From the NCBI GenBank assembly GCA_016217595.1, contig JACRHS010000018.1:62001-126000 (forward strand): a DNA stretch of 64,000 nt. The letters are read 5' to 3'. Made by a program: the position numbers and the translations under genes. This document shows, piece by piece, positions 29,101-36,738 of this stretch. Position 1 is the first letter of the stretch, and each line of letters opens with the position of its first letter. Under the pieces are notes generated by a model that was given only the letters and a program-made list of their open reading frames with translations, was not told the origin of the DNA and did no database searches. Source of the DNA: Opitutia bacterium. GTDB taxonomy: Bacteria; Verrucomicrobiota; Verrucomicrobiia; Opitutales; Opitutaceae.

Positions 29101-29209
29101 GAGTTTGGTCGATCTGCGCGAAAAGCCGGTCAACGGCGGACGAGCGATGACGACCCTCGCGTTTCAACCCTACGCGTTGCTCAGCCTGTTGATCGAACGC
29201 CGCCGCTAA
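26162..29209 (+). CDS. glycoside hydrolase family 38 alpha-mannosidase
   Basis: The 1015-residue enzyme hydrolyses alpha-mannosides. After an N-terminal beta domain of about 230 residues, the catalytic domain shows the zinc-binding GHAHIDLVWLWPERVGEFK near residue 255. The nucleophile region is VLWLPDVFGYSPCVPQIM, followed by CGVDYFYTTKLSWN and the helical FAQFHDYIPGSSVHEVYDEA with further zinc ligands. The C-terminal beta-sandwich is complete and the length matches family members of about 1000-1050 residues. There is no signal peptide, so it acts in the cytoplasm, presumably on imported oligosaccharides. The AraC gene opposite is the likely regulator. Its stop lies 3 bases from that of ruvB, which faces it. 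Confidence 0.9.
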   Translation: MLPANPFLQLVPARAQVALDRLRKQIWREVVALEIEATAASPRQLNWAEACRQPLQPVQTPTHWGKLWDQRWFRLRVPEKFARRDDLYLEWQDQAEATLYHEGMPYYGFDVAHRQAPVPRGGQLWIESIVCQTGIWHPAATGLDTAGSKLTGARLVSRDELAWSVYHDLLVLNDLMREELVAQFGAAEVNKFYGFGSRPVITDASPLLRQLLRHLDHIVDALDRDDLKGARRRLATAYRDLPAAPNAMRAVATGHAHIDLVWLWPERVGEFKAVHTFATANRLMERYPEYRFGYSQPASYAAVERRSPEIMRAVRQRIRQRRWDVTGATEVESDTVLACGEALARSFLIGQKRFAALRGSPARVLWLPDVFGYSPCVPQIMQQCGVDYFYTTKLSWNALNRFPYSSFIWRGLGGAEVTAHISEGGYNQELRAATLRRAERTHRQSDVHREFLAPVGFGDGGGGPTEEMCESARRLANLAGLPRAEWGNIEPFFDRLQNLRAQLPVYEGELYLEYHRGTYTTHGDIKAGMRRAERALQVHEAVRCATTGQPLNEEPWRRVVFAQFHDYIPGSSVHEVYDEARVELAGITREALSAAEQELGAERGAEALFNPLPRPRRHLLGANAAGEVTSVELPPLAGAPVAQLTQCAPLPPVRATARRLANGRVVADFDKQGRVRQLRVDGRDVALAAPLGELVIYPDRPHAFEAWDIDRQALALGEPVRTTAVGRVEQAGPASATLAFTRSLGAAGEITLRYTLEAGAAQVRLDIDLDWRKTEALLKILFPTKYTGNHARFAAPFGSVLRSQKPGDPVDEAKWEVPASRWAAVGDETEGEGLFVVTESKFGFSAREGTLGLSLVRSALITCEKMEGERNSHPAELRRTHAASPFSDIGRHQIALAFGLHDANAPRDEQPAALADLLFAAPVAYRGAARSAGFLGLDGGETLQPVWAKPAGRDRWVLRLNETLGRRGRARVQLAPGWRASLVDLREKPVNGGRAMTTLAFQPYALLSLLIERRR

Positions 29210-29212
29210 AAC

Positions 29213-30292
29213 TCACAGCAGTGTCGCCTGCTCGCCGCTGAGCGCCTTCAGCCCGATGGCCTCGTAACCTTTGCCGGTGAGCTGGCGGCCCTGCGGCGTG
29301 CGTTGCAGGTAGCCTTCCTGAATCAGGAACGGCTCGTGGACTTCTTCCAGCGTCTCGGCCTCCTCGCCGACGGCGACGGCGATCGTGCTCATGCCGACCG
29401 GCCCGCCGCGGTAATTCTCGGCCATGATGCGGAGCATGCGTTTGTCCATTTCATCGAGCCCGCGGGCGTCGATCTCGAGCAGTTCGAGCGCGGCGGCGGC
29501 GACGGGACGCGTGATGCGGCCTTGCGCGCGCTCCTGGGCGAAGTCGCGGACGAAATGGATCAGATTGTTGGCGATGCGCGGCGTGCCGCGGGAACGGGTG
29601 GCGATCTCTCGCGCGCCGGCGGCGTCGACCTCGATCTGGAGGAGCTTGCAGCTGCGCTGCACGATGCCGACGAGCGTGTCGGCGTCGTAGTAATCGAGCC
29701 GGGTTTGCAAGGTGAACCGCGAACGCAGCGGCGCGGTGAGCAGGCCGGCGCGCGTGGTGGCGCCGATGAGCGTGAAGCGCGGCAGCGAGAGGCGCACGCT
29801 CCGGGCGTTGGGCCCCTGATCGATCATGATGTCGAGCCGGAAGTCCTCCATCGCCGAGTAGAGATACTCCTCCACGGTTTTCGGGATGCGGTGGATTTCG
29901 TCGATGAACAGGATGTCGCCCTCTTCGAGATTGGTGAGCAATCCGGCGAGATCGCCGGCTTTTTCCACCACGGGGCCGGACGTCACGCGCACGTTTTTGC
30001 CGAGCTCCGCGCCGAGGATGAACGCGAGCGTGGTCTTGCCGAGGCCGGGCGGGCCGGAGAGCAGAATGTGATTGAGCGCATCACCCCGGCGCTTGGCGGC
30101 GCCGACCATGACTTGCAGGCGCTCGACGGTCTTGGCCTGGCCGGCGAAATCGGAAAACGCGAGCGGGCGCAATGCCGCCTCGGCGGGCGAGACCGGTTGC
30201 GCGAGCGCGCTGGAGATGAAACCGAGCCCGGTGGCCGCCGACGCGGCCGGCGGAGTTTTCGATTTCTGGTTTTCGATTTTCGATTGGGTCAC
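29213..30292 (-). CDS. ruvB: Holliday junction branch migration DNA helicase RuvB
   Basis: The 359-residue AAA+ ATPase has LRPLAFSDFAGQ, Walker A GPPGLGKTT, Walker B DILFIDEIHRI, sensor I LIGATTRAGLLTAPLRSRF with the arginine finger, and the C-terminal winged helix (PFLIQEGYLQRTPQGR). RuvB drives branch migration with RuvA during recombination repair. RuvA and RuvC are not in the window. The N-terminus is about 35 residues longer than usual. The GTG at 30292 opens inside AT-rich TTTTCGATT repeats, which give the odd sequence SKIENQKSK, so the real start may be further in. Confidence 0.92.
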   Translation of the reverse strand: MTQSKIENQKSKTPPAASAATGLGFISSALAQPVSPAEAALRPLAFSDFAGQAKTVERLQVMVGAAKRRGDALNHILLSGPPGLGKTTLAFILGAELGKNVRVTSGPVVEKAGDLAGLLTNLEEGDILFIDEIHRIPKTVEEYLYSAMEDFRLDIMIDQGPNARSVRLSLPRFTLIGATTRAGLLTAPLRSRFTLQTRLDYYDADTLVGIVQRSCKLLQIEVDAAGAREIATRSRGTPRIANNLIHFVRDFAQERAQGRITRPVAAAALELLEIDARGLDEMDKRMLRIMAENYRGGPVGMSTIAVAVGEEAETLEEVHEPFLIQEGYLQRTPQGRQLTGKGYEAIGLKALSGEQATLL

Positions 30293-30388
30293 GGCAGTGG
30301 AGGAAAGATCGGGCGTTGGACTAAGGGCGGTTGGATAGAAACGCGAAGGCTGAAATCGAAAATCCGCATTCGAGAATCGAAACTCTCC

Positions 30389-31678
30389 TCAGCTCCACTC
30401 CAGCTCGGCGCCGAGGGCGCGGAGGTTTTCGACGAAGCGCGGGTGGGCGCGGCGGATGATCTCGGCGTTGCGCACCACGCTGCGGCCCGGGATGCTGGCC
30501 GCCACCATCGTCAGCGCCACGGCGGCGCGGATCACGTAGGGCGAGTCGACCACCGCGGGATGCAGCGGGCGGTTGCCGAAGACGACGATGCGGTGCGGAT
30601 CGCTCACCACGATGTGCGCGCCGAACTTCGCCAGCTCGGGCGTCCAGGCGAAGCCGTTTTCGTAAACCTTGTTCCAGAAATGAATCGTGCCCTCGCACCG
30701 CGCGGCGAGCGCCACGAGCAGCGGCAGGAGATCGACCGAGAAATACGGCCAGGGCGCGGCTTCGATCTTCGGCAGCAGATTGGGAGTGAACGGCGCCGCG
30801 ACGATGCGCGGCTGGTGGCGGCGCACCACGGCGGTCGTGCCCTCGTGCGTGACGGTGACGCCGAGCTTGGCGAACGCGCGCGCGATCAGGTCGAAGTGCT
30901 GCGGCACCGAGCGCTCCACGCGCACCTCGCCGCCGGTAATGGCGCCGAGCGCGAGGAAGGTGACGACCTCATGGTAATCCGTGCCGATGGTAAACTCGCC
31001 GCCGTGCAGCCGCGTCACGCCTTCGATTTCCAGCTGGCTGGTGCCGATGCCGCGGATCTTCGCGCCCATGCCGGCGAGCACGGTGCAGAGATCCTGCACG
31101 TGCGGCTCGCTGGCGGCGTTGATGAGCACAGAGGAGCCCTGCGCCACCGCGGCGGCCATGGCGAAATTCTCCGTGACGGTCACCGACATGTAGTCAAGCC
31201 AGTGGCGCGCGCCGCGAAAACCCTGCGGCAGGGCGATGGCGAGCGGTTGTCCGCGCGAGACCTCGGCGCCGAGCGCCTGGAGAATTTCGAGGTGCGGGTC
31301 GATTTCGCGCACGCCGAGCGAGCAGCCCTTGGTGTTGGCCGCGATGGCGATCCGGCCGAGCCGGAACAGCAGCGCCGGGTAGAGCAGCACGGTGGAGCGC
31401 ATATCCTGCGGCAGCTCGTCGTTGGTCAGCGTGCGGCGGAAGGCGGAGTGATCGAGGCGCATGACGCCGCCGTTGCGGTCCCACTCGATCTGTGAGCCCT
31501 GCTGGCGGAAGAACTCCACCAATTTCACCAGATCGGTGATCTCGGGCACATTGCGGAGCGTCACCGGTTCGTCGGTGAGCAGCGTGGCGCAGAGGATGGG
31601 CAGCACGGAATTTTTGTTGCCCGAGGGCACGATGGTGCCGCTGAGCGGCGAGCCGCCGTGAACGATGAGATCAGCCAT
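30389..31678 (-). CDS. MurA-family UDP-N-acetylglucosamine 1-carboxyvinyltransferase, diverged
   Basis: The 429-residue EPSP-synthase fold starts with GSPLSGTIVPSGNKNSVLPIL; the Lys-Asn pair of MurA is kept. The reactive cysteine region reads TKGCSLGVREIDPHLE, so the Cys is present but the usual GxRP reads GVRE. The late aspartate lies in PYFSVDLLP and the C-terminal KVYENGFAWTPELAKFGA matches MurA. It should transfer enolpyruvate to UDP-GlcNAc at the start of peptidoglycan synthesis. Several family positions differ, so it may be a second paralogue with a changed role. It lies 96 bases upstream of ruvB on the same strand. Confidence 0.75.
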   Translation of the reverse strand: MADLIVHGGSPLSGTIVPSGNKNSVLPILCATLLTDEPVTLRNVPEITDLVKLVEFFRQQGSQIEWDRNGGVMRLDHSAFRRTLTNDELPQDMRSTVLLYPALLFRLGRIAIAANTKGCSLGVREIDPHLEILQALGAEVSRGQPLAIALPQGFRGARHWLDYMSVTVTENFAMAAAVAQGSSVLINAASEPHVQDLCTVLAGMGAKIRGIGTSQLEIEGVTRLHGGEFTIGTDYHEVVTFLALGAITGGEVRVERSVPQHFDLIARAFAKLGVTVTHEGTTAVVRRHQPRIVAAPFTPNLLPKIEAAPWPYFSVDLLPLLVALAARCEGTIHFWNKVYENGFAWTPELAKFGAHIVVSDPHRIVVFGNRPLHPAVVDSPYVIRAAVALTMVAASIPGRSVVRNAEIIRRAHPRFVENLRALGAELEWS

Positions 31679-31721
31679 GGGTGGAGGCGCGAGGCGCGAA
31701 AAAGGGAAGCGGGTGGCGAGC

Positions 31722-31758
31722 GGAAAAGAAAAAGGCGTCCGTGGTGAAACGGACGCCT
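31722..31758 (-). terminator. intrinsic terminator of the RGG-protein gene
   Basis: A perfect 10-bp stem, AGGCGTCCGT (31733-31742) and ACGGACGCCT (31749-31758), encloses a 6-base loop. Read leftward it is followed by a T-rich run (TTTTTCTTTTCC). It lies 37 bases after the stop of the gene at 31795 and before the MurA-family start at 31678, so the two are probably separate transcripts. Confidence 0.8.
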
Positions 31759-31794
31759 CGAAAATGCGCGCGGGGAGCGCGGGCTTGGCAAGGA

Positions 31795-32967
31795 TTAACT
31801 GCCTTGCGGGCCGGGACCGCCACCGGGGCGATCGTCGCGCCGCGGCTCGCCGCCGCGGAAATCGCCGCCGCCGCCACCGTGATGCCGGCCGCGACCGCCG
31901 CGCCGACGCCGGCGCCGCGGACCATCGAAGCCCGGGGCGTTGTCGCCGCCGCGGAAATCGCCGCCACCTTCGGGGCCGCCTTCGCGCGGACCGTCACCGG
32001 CCGGCCGGGGGCCGCCGCCTTGGTAACCGCGACCGCCGCCGCGATGGCCGCGGTGATGGCGACCGCCGCCCTGGCGGTCATCGCGACGTTGTTCGCCGCT
32101 GCCGCCGGTGCTGGCCGGCGTTTCGGGAGTGGCGGGTTTGCCGCCGAAAAGTCCTTTGACCCAACCGAAGAGACCGCCGGATTTTTTCGTTTCCTCGGGC
32201 TTGGCTTCGGGAGCGCGCGGCGGGAGCGGCGCGCGTTGTTCCAACTTCGGCTCGCTGGCTGGGGCGCGCGGTTCGAGCCGGGGCTCGTCGCGGCGCTCGG
32301 GGCGGAAAGATCCGCGTTCATCGCGGCGCGGGCGGCCTTCGCCGCGACCTTCACCGCGATTATCACCCCGACCTTCGCTGCGGAAATCGCGGCGTTCGGG
32401 ACGGAAGGAACCGCTTTCCCAACTCTGGGCCGGGCGTTTGCTTTCCGCCGGCGGGAGGATGTTCAGCGTCGCTTTTTCTTCCGGAGTCGCAGGCGCGGCT
32501 GTCGGCGTCGGAGCGCTGGGAGCGACTGCGGCGGGCTTGGTCGGAGCAACCGGCGCGGCCGGAGCTGCCGGAGTAACCGGAGCAGCAGGCGCCGCGGGAG
32601 CGGGCTCGGCTTTGGCTTCCACGACGGGAGCGACCGGAGCGGCGGGCGCGGGAGCCGGTGTGGGCTCGGGCGTTTCGGGAGCGAACGGGTTCTTGTACTC
32701 GCGTTGAGTCACAACGATCTCGATCGCGGTGGGTTGATAGTTGCTGGCAGGAGCGGACGTAGCGGCCGCGGTGGTGGCGGGGCGTTTGCCCCGGGCGAGT
32801 CCGGAACCGCGGGTAGAACCGAAGGTGCCGAAGCTCTGGGTCGAATCCGTCGGCGCGGGCGTGGCGGCCGGCGTTGCGGCGGCGGTCACGGGAGCGGACG
32901 GGGCCGGCGCGGGTGTCGACTCGCTGGGAGTCGCACTCGGAGCGCCGGACGATGCTTGATCTGACAT
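31795..32967 (-). CDS. intrinsically disordered Pro/Ala- and RGG-rich protein
   Basis: The 390-residue product is almost wholly low-complexity. Residues about 1-50 and 95-165 are Ala/Pro/Thr-rich. Residues about 185-245 are Arg/Glu/Gly-rich repeats (GSFRPERRD occurs twice). A short ordered segment, KKSGGLFGWVKGLFGG, lies near residue 270, and the last 100 residues are Gly/Arg/His-rich with RGG, RRRRRRGGRGR and GGGGGDFRGGE. Such tails bind RNA in other proteins. An ordered spot, QPTAIEIVVTQREYKNPFAPE, lies near residue 77. The function is unknown. A long frame on the other strand is judged a shadow because this one has a good ATG, coherent repeats and a matching terminator. Confidence 0.7.
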   Translation of the reverse strand: MSDQASSGAPSATPSESTPAPAPSAPVTAAATPAATPAPTDSTQSFGTFGSTRGSGLARGKRPATTAAATSAPASNYQPTAIEIVVTQREYKNPFAPETPEPTPAPAPAAPVAPVVEAKAEPAPAAPAAPVTPAAPAAPVAPTKPAAVAPSAPTPTAAPATPEEKATLNILPPAESKRPAQSWESGSFRPERRDFRSEGRGDNRGEGRGEGRPRRDERGSFRPERRDEPRLEPRAPASEPKLEQRAPLPPRAPEAKPEETKKSGGLFGWVKGLFGGKPATPETPASTGGSGEQRRDDRQGGGRHHRGHRGGGRGYQGGGPRPAGDGPREGGPEGGGDFRGGDNAPGFDGPRRRRRRGGRGRHHGGGGGDFRGGEPRRDDRPGGGPGPQGS

Positions 32968-33199
32968 GGTTATGTTTTCTGTGGTTTAGCGGCGGGCGCT
33001 CACCGCGAGGAGTGCGGGAACAGCAGCCGTAGGTTGGACGAGCAGGCGGAACGCGCAGAACGCGCGCTCAACGCCATGATCGTCGGCGACTATCGGGAGC
33101 ACCGCTCCGGCCCGCAACAGCAAATTCCGCACCCACTGGATACTCCGGCGAAATGCCCGCGGAAACGGGTCGCAACGAAGAGGATCGCCCGGTGCGCGG

Positions 33200-33661
33200 T
33201 TACCGCGACACAACTACGTAGGCGGCCTGCACATCCACGGCGGTGTTGCCGCCCTCAATGATGCGGGTGTGCAGCTTCAGCTTGGCCTGGCCATAGCGTT
33301 GCAACGCGCCTTTGAACTCTTCGATGGCGGCCTTGGCCGGGCGCTCGCAGATGGCACGCAGGTCGCCGATCACCGGACGCCGGTAAGCGGCGCGGCTCTC
33401 TTTGATCACGATGCGCCACTCGGCGCGGCTCGCATCGGCGTCGCGCATGAGTTCCCACACGACTCCGTAGCCGGCCAGCGTGGCCAGCGACACCAAACTG
33501 CCGCCGAAAGCGGTGTTAAGGGAATTTTTGTTCTGCGCGTGCGGGGCGGTCAGCACCAGCTTTTGCTCATCGCTCATCTCCACGGAGACGCCCATCGCTT
33601 TCGCGAGTGGAATCATCTCGTGCAGGAAAAGCTCGAGCGCAGGGACCTTGACCGACTTCAT
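33200..33661 (-). CDS. YiiD C-terminal-type hotdog thioesterase
   Basis: The 153-residue product shows LVLTAPHAQNKNSLNTAFGGSLVSLATLAGYG, the signature of the putative thioesterase domain found at the C-terminus of YiiD and in stand-alone proteins. Later strands (AYRRPVIGDLRAIC, KLKLHTRIIEGGNTAVDVQAAYVVV) complete a hotdog fold. It probably hydrolyses an acyl-CoA or acyl-ACP in the cytoplasm, but the substrate is unknown. No partner genes are evident. About 230 bases of non-coding sequence separate it from the RGG protein gene downstream. Confidence 0.8.
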   Translation of the reverse strand: MKSVKVPALELFLHEMIPLAKAMGVSVEMSDEQKLVLTAPHAQNKNSLNTAFGGSLVSLATLAGYGVVWELMRDADASRAEWRIVIKESRAAYRRPVIGDLRAICERPAKAAIEEFKGALQRYGQAKLKLHTRIIEGGNTAVDVQAAYVVVSR

Positions 33662-33870
33662 GGGACGGCGAACTTGGAATAAAATCGGCGCGTCGTCAAA
33701 GCCGCTGAAGTCGTTTGTGACTTAAGTGCATAAGACTTAACTGGCGAATAAGTAGCGGTAAAAAGAACGCGACCGAAACCGGGGTTTTGCGCGCTGGCAC
33801 CGGATCGGCGTTCGCGGAGCGCCGAATAAACGCCTTGCGCTGTCGGGGTGGCGTCTCCGTGGTCGCGCGC

Positions 33871-34170
33871 ATGGCGGAAACCGAGATGCCCTGCCGACCC
33901 CTGTGCGCTGCCTGTTGCATCGCGCCCTCGATTTCGTCGCCGATCCCGGGCATGCCCCACGGCAAGCCGGCGGGGATTCCGTGCGTGCAATTGCTGCCGG
34001 ATTACCGGTGCGCGTTGTTCGGCAAACCCGAGCGGCCGGCGGTGTGCGCGAGCCTGCGGCCGATGGCGGAAATGTGCGGCGCCACGCGCGAAGAGGCGTT
34101 GCGGTATCTCGACGCGCTCGAACTCGCGACCGTGCCGTTGTTGGCGAAGCATCCCGGGCCGCGCGATTAA
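33871..34170 (+). CDS. YkgJ-family cysteine cluster protein
   Basis: The 99-residue product has a dense cysteine pattern (MPCRPLCAACCIAPSIS ... GIPCVQL ... YRCALFGKP ... AVCASLRPMAEMCG) typical of YkgJ/CxxCxxCC zinc- or iron-binding proteins of unknown function. The phrase CALFGKPERPAVC is the family's central landmark. The frame is open from 33787, but the ATG at 33871 (MAETEMPC) directly precedes the cysteine cluster. Its stop overlaps the end of the opposing small gene by four bases. Confidence 0.75.
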   Translation: MAETEMPCRPLCAACCIAPSISSPIPGMPHGKPAGIPCVQLLPDYRCALFGKPERPAVCASLRPMAEMCGATREEALRYLDALELATVPLLAKHPGPRD

Positions 34171-34418
34171 GCGGCGCGGGTATCGCGCTCGTCTTGTTGG
34201 GTAGCGCATTGCCTCGCCGCGATAAAATCGGCGGTGAGGCGGTCGCGCAGTTCCTGGCCGATGCGCAACACCACGCCGCAGACGTTTTCCAGCACGACCG
34301 GATCCTTGGGCGACACCGGCGCGCCCCGGCGTTCGCCCTCCAGCCACGTCTCATCCTGAATGATTTTTTCGATCACAGCGAGTTGGCGGTGGGTGACGAG
34401 ATTGGGAAGGTCGGACAT
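34167..34418 (-). CDS. small hypothetical protein
   Basis: The 83-residue product, MSDLPNLVTHRQLAVIEKII onward, is soluble and mostly helical. It includes ENVCGVVLRIGQELRDRLTADFIAARQ. It has a clear ATG, normal composition for this genome and a tidy convergent overlap with the YkgJ gene, which is why I keep it. I do not recognise a family. Confidence 0.55.
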   Translation of the reverse strand: MSDLPNLVTHRQLAVIEKIIQDETWLEGERRGAPVSPKDPVVLENVCGVVLRIGQELRDRLTADFIAARQCATQQDERDTRAA

Positions 34419-34527
34419 GGCGAAGGAATTTTCCCAGAACTTTGCATGACGCGTGCCAGCAGGGGGCGGTGCTGCCTATGTCGATTAACGCGTGCAGCCT
34501 GCGTCGCGTCGTGCAAAGCCCGGTCCG

Positions 34528-34938
34528 CTACCCGGCGGTCGCGAGGGTCAGGCCGGCAAAAAATTCCGGGCCGAGGTCGTCGCGGTGGCGCACGGCGAGG
34601 ACGTCATAGAGTTTCGCGAGCTGCTTCTCGACCTGCTCCAGGCGCGGCTCCTCGGCGACGAGCAGCAGCATCCGACTCTCCGCGCCGCCGGCGCGCGGCA
34701 CGCAGACGATGGCTTCGAGGTTGAACGCCCGCCGGGCGAAAAGTCCCGTGATGTGCGACATAGTGCCCGGGTGATTGCGCACCCGCAGTTCGAGCACGGT
34801 GGTGGGTTTGTAACGTAATACGTTACAAATCGGCTCGGACATCGCTGTGGCAGCGGCAGCGGGAATGTTACGTAATACGTAACATTCCTCGCGGGTGGAG
34901 GGAGCGCGTGGCGGTGTGGTGGCGGTGGGATCAGGCAT
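34528..34938 (-). CDS. ilvN: acetolactate synthase small (regulatory) subunit
   Basis: The ACT domain is clear: TTVLELRVRNHPGTMSHITG then LFARRAFNLEAIVC, where valine binds in feedback inhibition. The ending RHRDDLGPEFFAGL is like short enterobacterial IlvN. It regulates the IlvB catalytic subunit in branched-chain amino acid synthesis. The ATG at 34938 overlaps the ilvB stop (ATGCCTGA), suggesting translational coupling. This start means a palindromic repeat element is translated in frame as part of residues 17-43. The alternative ATG at 34842 (MSEPICNVL) gives 104 residues and places one palindrome in the intergenic space. Confidence 0.85.
   Translation of the reverse strand: MPDPTATTPPRAPSTREECYVLRNIPAAAATAMSEPICNVLRYKPTTVLELRVRNHPGTMSHITGLFARRAFNLEAIVCVPRAGGAESRMLLLVAEEPRLEQVEKQLAKLYDVLAVRHRDDLGPEFFAGLTLATAG
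34807..34888. repeat. paired palindrome element, copy 1
   Basis: Two perfect odd-length palindromes flank a 32-base spacer. The first (34807-34829, 23 bases) is centred on TAACGTAATACGTTA and the second (34862-34888, 27 bases) on TTACGTAATACGTAA. Their centres are 57 bases apart. The spacer contains CGCTGTGGCAG. A second element of the same design lies at 58979-59056. This copy overlaps the 5' part of ilvN. Confidence 0.8.
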
Positions 34939-36631
34939 GGGCGAGGGCGGGTTGGAGTTCGGGAGCGGCGATCATGTGGCGGTTGGCGGCGCCGGGCGGC
35001 ACCATCGGGTAAACGTTGGCGGTGGCTTGGATCGGGATGTCGATCACGCAGGGGCCGGGCTGGGCGAGCGCGGCGGCGAGTTCGGCCAGCGGGTCGCGGG
35101 TCGGGTCGAGCCGGTGGCCGCGCACGCCGAAGGCGCGGGCGAGGGCGGCGAACTCGGGGCCGGCGCCGAGGTGCGACGCCGAGTAGCGTTCGCGGTAGAA
35201 CAACTCCTGCTGCTGGCGCACGAGGCCGAGGTGGGCGTTGTTGCAGACGAGCAAGGCCACGGGCAGGTCGAGCTCGGCCAGCGTCGCCAGTTCCTGGATA
35301 TTCATGAGGATCGAGCCGTCGCCGCTCACGCAGATCACGCGGCGGCCGGGGGCGGCGAGCGCCGCGCCGATGGCGGCGGGCAGGCCGAAGCCCATCGTGC
35401 CGAGGCCGCCGGAGGTGAGGAGTGTGCGCGGCTGGCGGAACGGGTAGGCTTGCGCCACCCACATCTGATGCTGGCCCACGTCGGTCGTCACGATGGTGTC
35501 GGGCGGCAGCGTGGCGCCGAGGAAGCGGCAGAGGTTGATCGGGTGCAGCGGGTCCTCGGCGGGCGGCGGCGGGCGCAGCGGAAACGCGGCGCGGAGCTCG
35601 GCGGCGCGCGCGCGCCAGGCGGGGCGGGCTTGCGCGGGCAGGCGGTCGAGCAGCCGGCGGAGAATGTCGGCGGCGTCGCCCACGAGGCCGAGGAAGGGCG
35701 TCTTGATTTTGCCGATCTCGGCGTGGTCGATGTCGATGTGCGCGATGGCGGCGCGCGGGCAAAACTCGGCGACCTTGCCGGTGGCGCGGTCGTCGAAGCG
35801 CGCGCCGATGGCGAGCACGAGGTCGGCTTCGTCGAGGAGGAAGTTGGTGCCTTGCGCGGCGTGCATGCCGAGCATGCCCATGTACAACGGGTGCTCCGGC
35901 GGCATGGCGCCGAGCGCCATGAGCGTGCACACGGTGGGGGCGGTGAGGCGCTGGGCGAGCGCGCACGCGAGGTCGGACGCGCCGGCGGTGATGACGCCGC
36001 CGCCGAGATAGAGCACGGGGCGCTGCGCGGCGGCGAGTTGTTGCGCGAGAGCGTCGATGGGCGCGTCGGCGCAGAGCGGCGGCGGCAGCGCGCGACCGGG
36101 CTCGGGCCAGGCGTCGTCGGGCACGTCGGTGGTGGCGTTTTGCACATCCTTCGGCACGTCGATGGCCACGGGGCCGGGACGGCCGGACTCGGCGAGTTGA
36201 AACGCGAGCGGCACGACCTCGAGCAGCTCGTCGATGTGGCGCACGAGGAAGTTGTGCTTCGTGATCGGGAGCGTGAGGCCGTAGGTATCCACTTCCTGGA
36301 ACGCGTCGGTGCCGATGAGCGCGAGCGGCACCTGGCCGGTGATGGCGACGAGCGGCACGGAGTCGAGGCGGGCGTCGGCGAGGGCGGTGAGGAGGTTGGT
36401 CGCGCCCGGGCCGGAGGTGGCGACGCACGCGGCGGCGCGGCCGGTGACGCGCGCCATGCCCTGGGCGATGAAGCCCGCGCCTTGTTCGTGGCGGGCGAGG
36501 ATGTGGCGGACGGCGCTGCCGTGCAGCGCGTCATAGAACGGCAGGATCGCGCCGCCGGGCAGGCCCGCGAGGGTGTGGATGCCCTGGCGTTCGAGCAGGG
36601 TGCGCAGGAGATTGGCTCCGGTGATTTTCAT
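34931..36631 (-). CDS. ilvB: acetolactate synthase large (catalytic) subunit
   Basis: The 566-residue thiamine-diphosphate enzyme joins two pyruvates, or pyruvate and 2-oxobutyrate, in branched-chain amino acid synthesis. The N-terminal domain has GLPGGAILPFYDAL with the catalytic glutamate region ARHEQGAGFIAQG. The central domain has VDIDHAEIGK, and the C-terminal ThDP motif reads GDGSILMNIQELATLAEL ... LLVCNNAHLGLV. The frame reaches a TTG at 36688, inside the T-tract of the upstream terminator, so the ATG at 36631 (MKITGANLL) is the start. The leader peptide and terminator upstream point to control by attenuation. ilvN overlaps the 3' end. Confidence 0.92.
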   Translation of the reverse strand: MKITGANLLRTLLERQGIHTLAGLPGGAILPFYDALHGSAVRHILARHEQGAGFIAQGMARVTGRAAACVATSGPGATNLLTALADARLDSVPLVAITGQVPLALIGTDAFQEVDTYGLTLPITKHNFLVRHIDELLEVVPLAFQLAESGRPGPVAIDVPKDVQNATTDVPDDAWPEPGRALPPPLCADAPIDALAQQLAAAQRPVLYLGGGVITAGASDLACALAQRLTAPTVCTLMALGAMPPEHPLYMGMLGMHAAQGTNFLLDEADLVLAIGARFDDRATGKVAEFCPRAAIAHIDIDHAEIGKIKTPFLGLVGDAADILRRLLDRLPAQARPAWRARAAELRAAFPLRPPPPAEDPLHPINLCRFLGATLPPDTIVTTDVGQHQMWVAQAYPFRQPRTLLTSGGLGTMGFGLPAAIGAALAAPGRRVICVSGDGSILMNIQELATLAELDLPVALLVCNNAHLGLVRQQQELFYRERYSASHLGAGPEFAALARAFGVRGHRLDPTRDPLAELAAALAQPGPCVIDIPIQATANVYPMVPPGAANRHMIAAPELQPALAHA

Positions 36632-36686
36632 GATGGTTGGGTTCGGGTGGACGTTGCCCGCTCCGTGGCCGGAAACCGAAGAAGCC

Positions 36687-36722
36687 AAAAAAAAAGCCCC
36701 TCCGGTGTCAGACCGGAGGGGC
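36687..36722 (-). terminator. attenuator terminator upstream of ilvB
   Basis: Read leftward, GCCCCTCCGGT (complement of 36722-36712) and ACCGGAGGGGC (complement of 36706-36696) form a perfect 11-bp stem with a 5-base loop. Nine T residues follow directly (36695-36687). It lies between the leader-peptide stop and the ilvB ATG, inside the operon's own leader. A competing pairing partner, GACCGGCGGGC (complement of 36763-36753), sits at the end of the leader ORF and can base-pair with the first arm of the hairpin, as in classical antitermination. Confidence 0.85.
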
Positions 36723-36738
36723 GAAAGAGTTTCTTCGT

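Noticed and set aside
31681..32964. 427-codon plus-strand ORF opposite the RGG-protein gene
   Set aside because: The minus strand has a clear ATG, repeated motifs and a matching terminator, and the plus frame overlaps the MurA start region.
32986..33213. 75-codon minus-strand ORF between the RGG protein and thioesterase genes
   Set aside because: No plausible start context, no family features, and it overlaps the thioesterase gene end.
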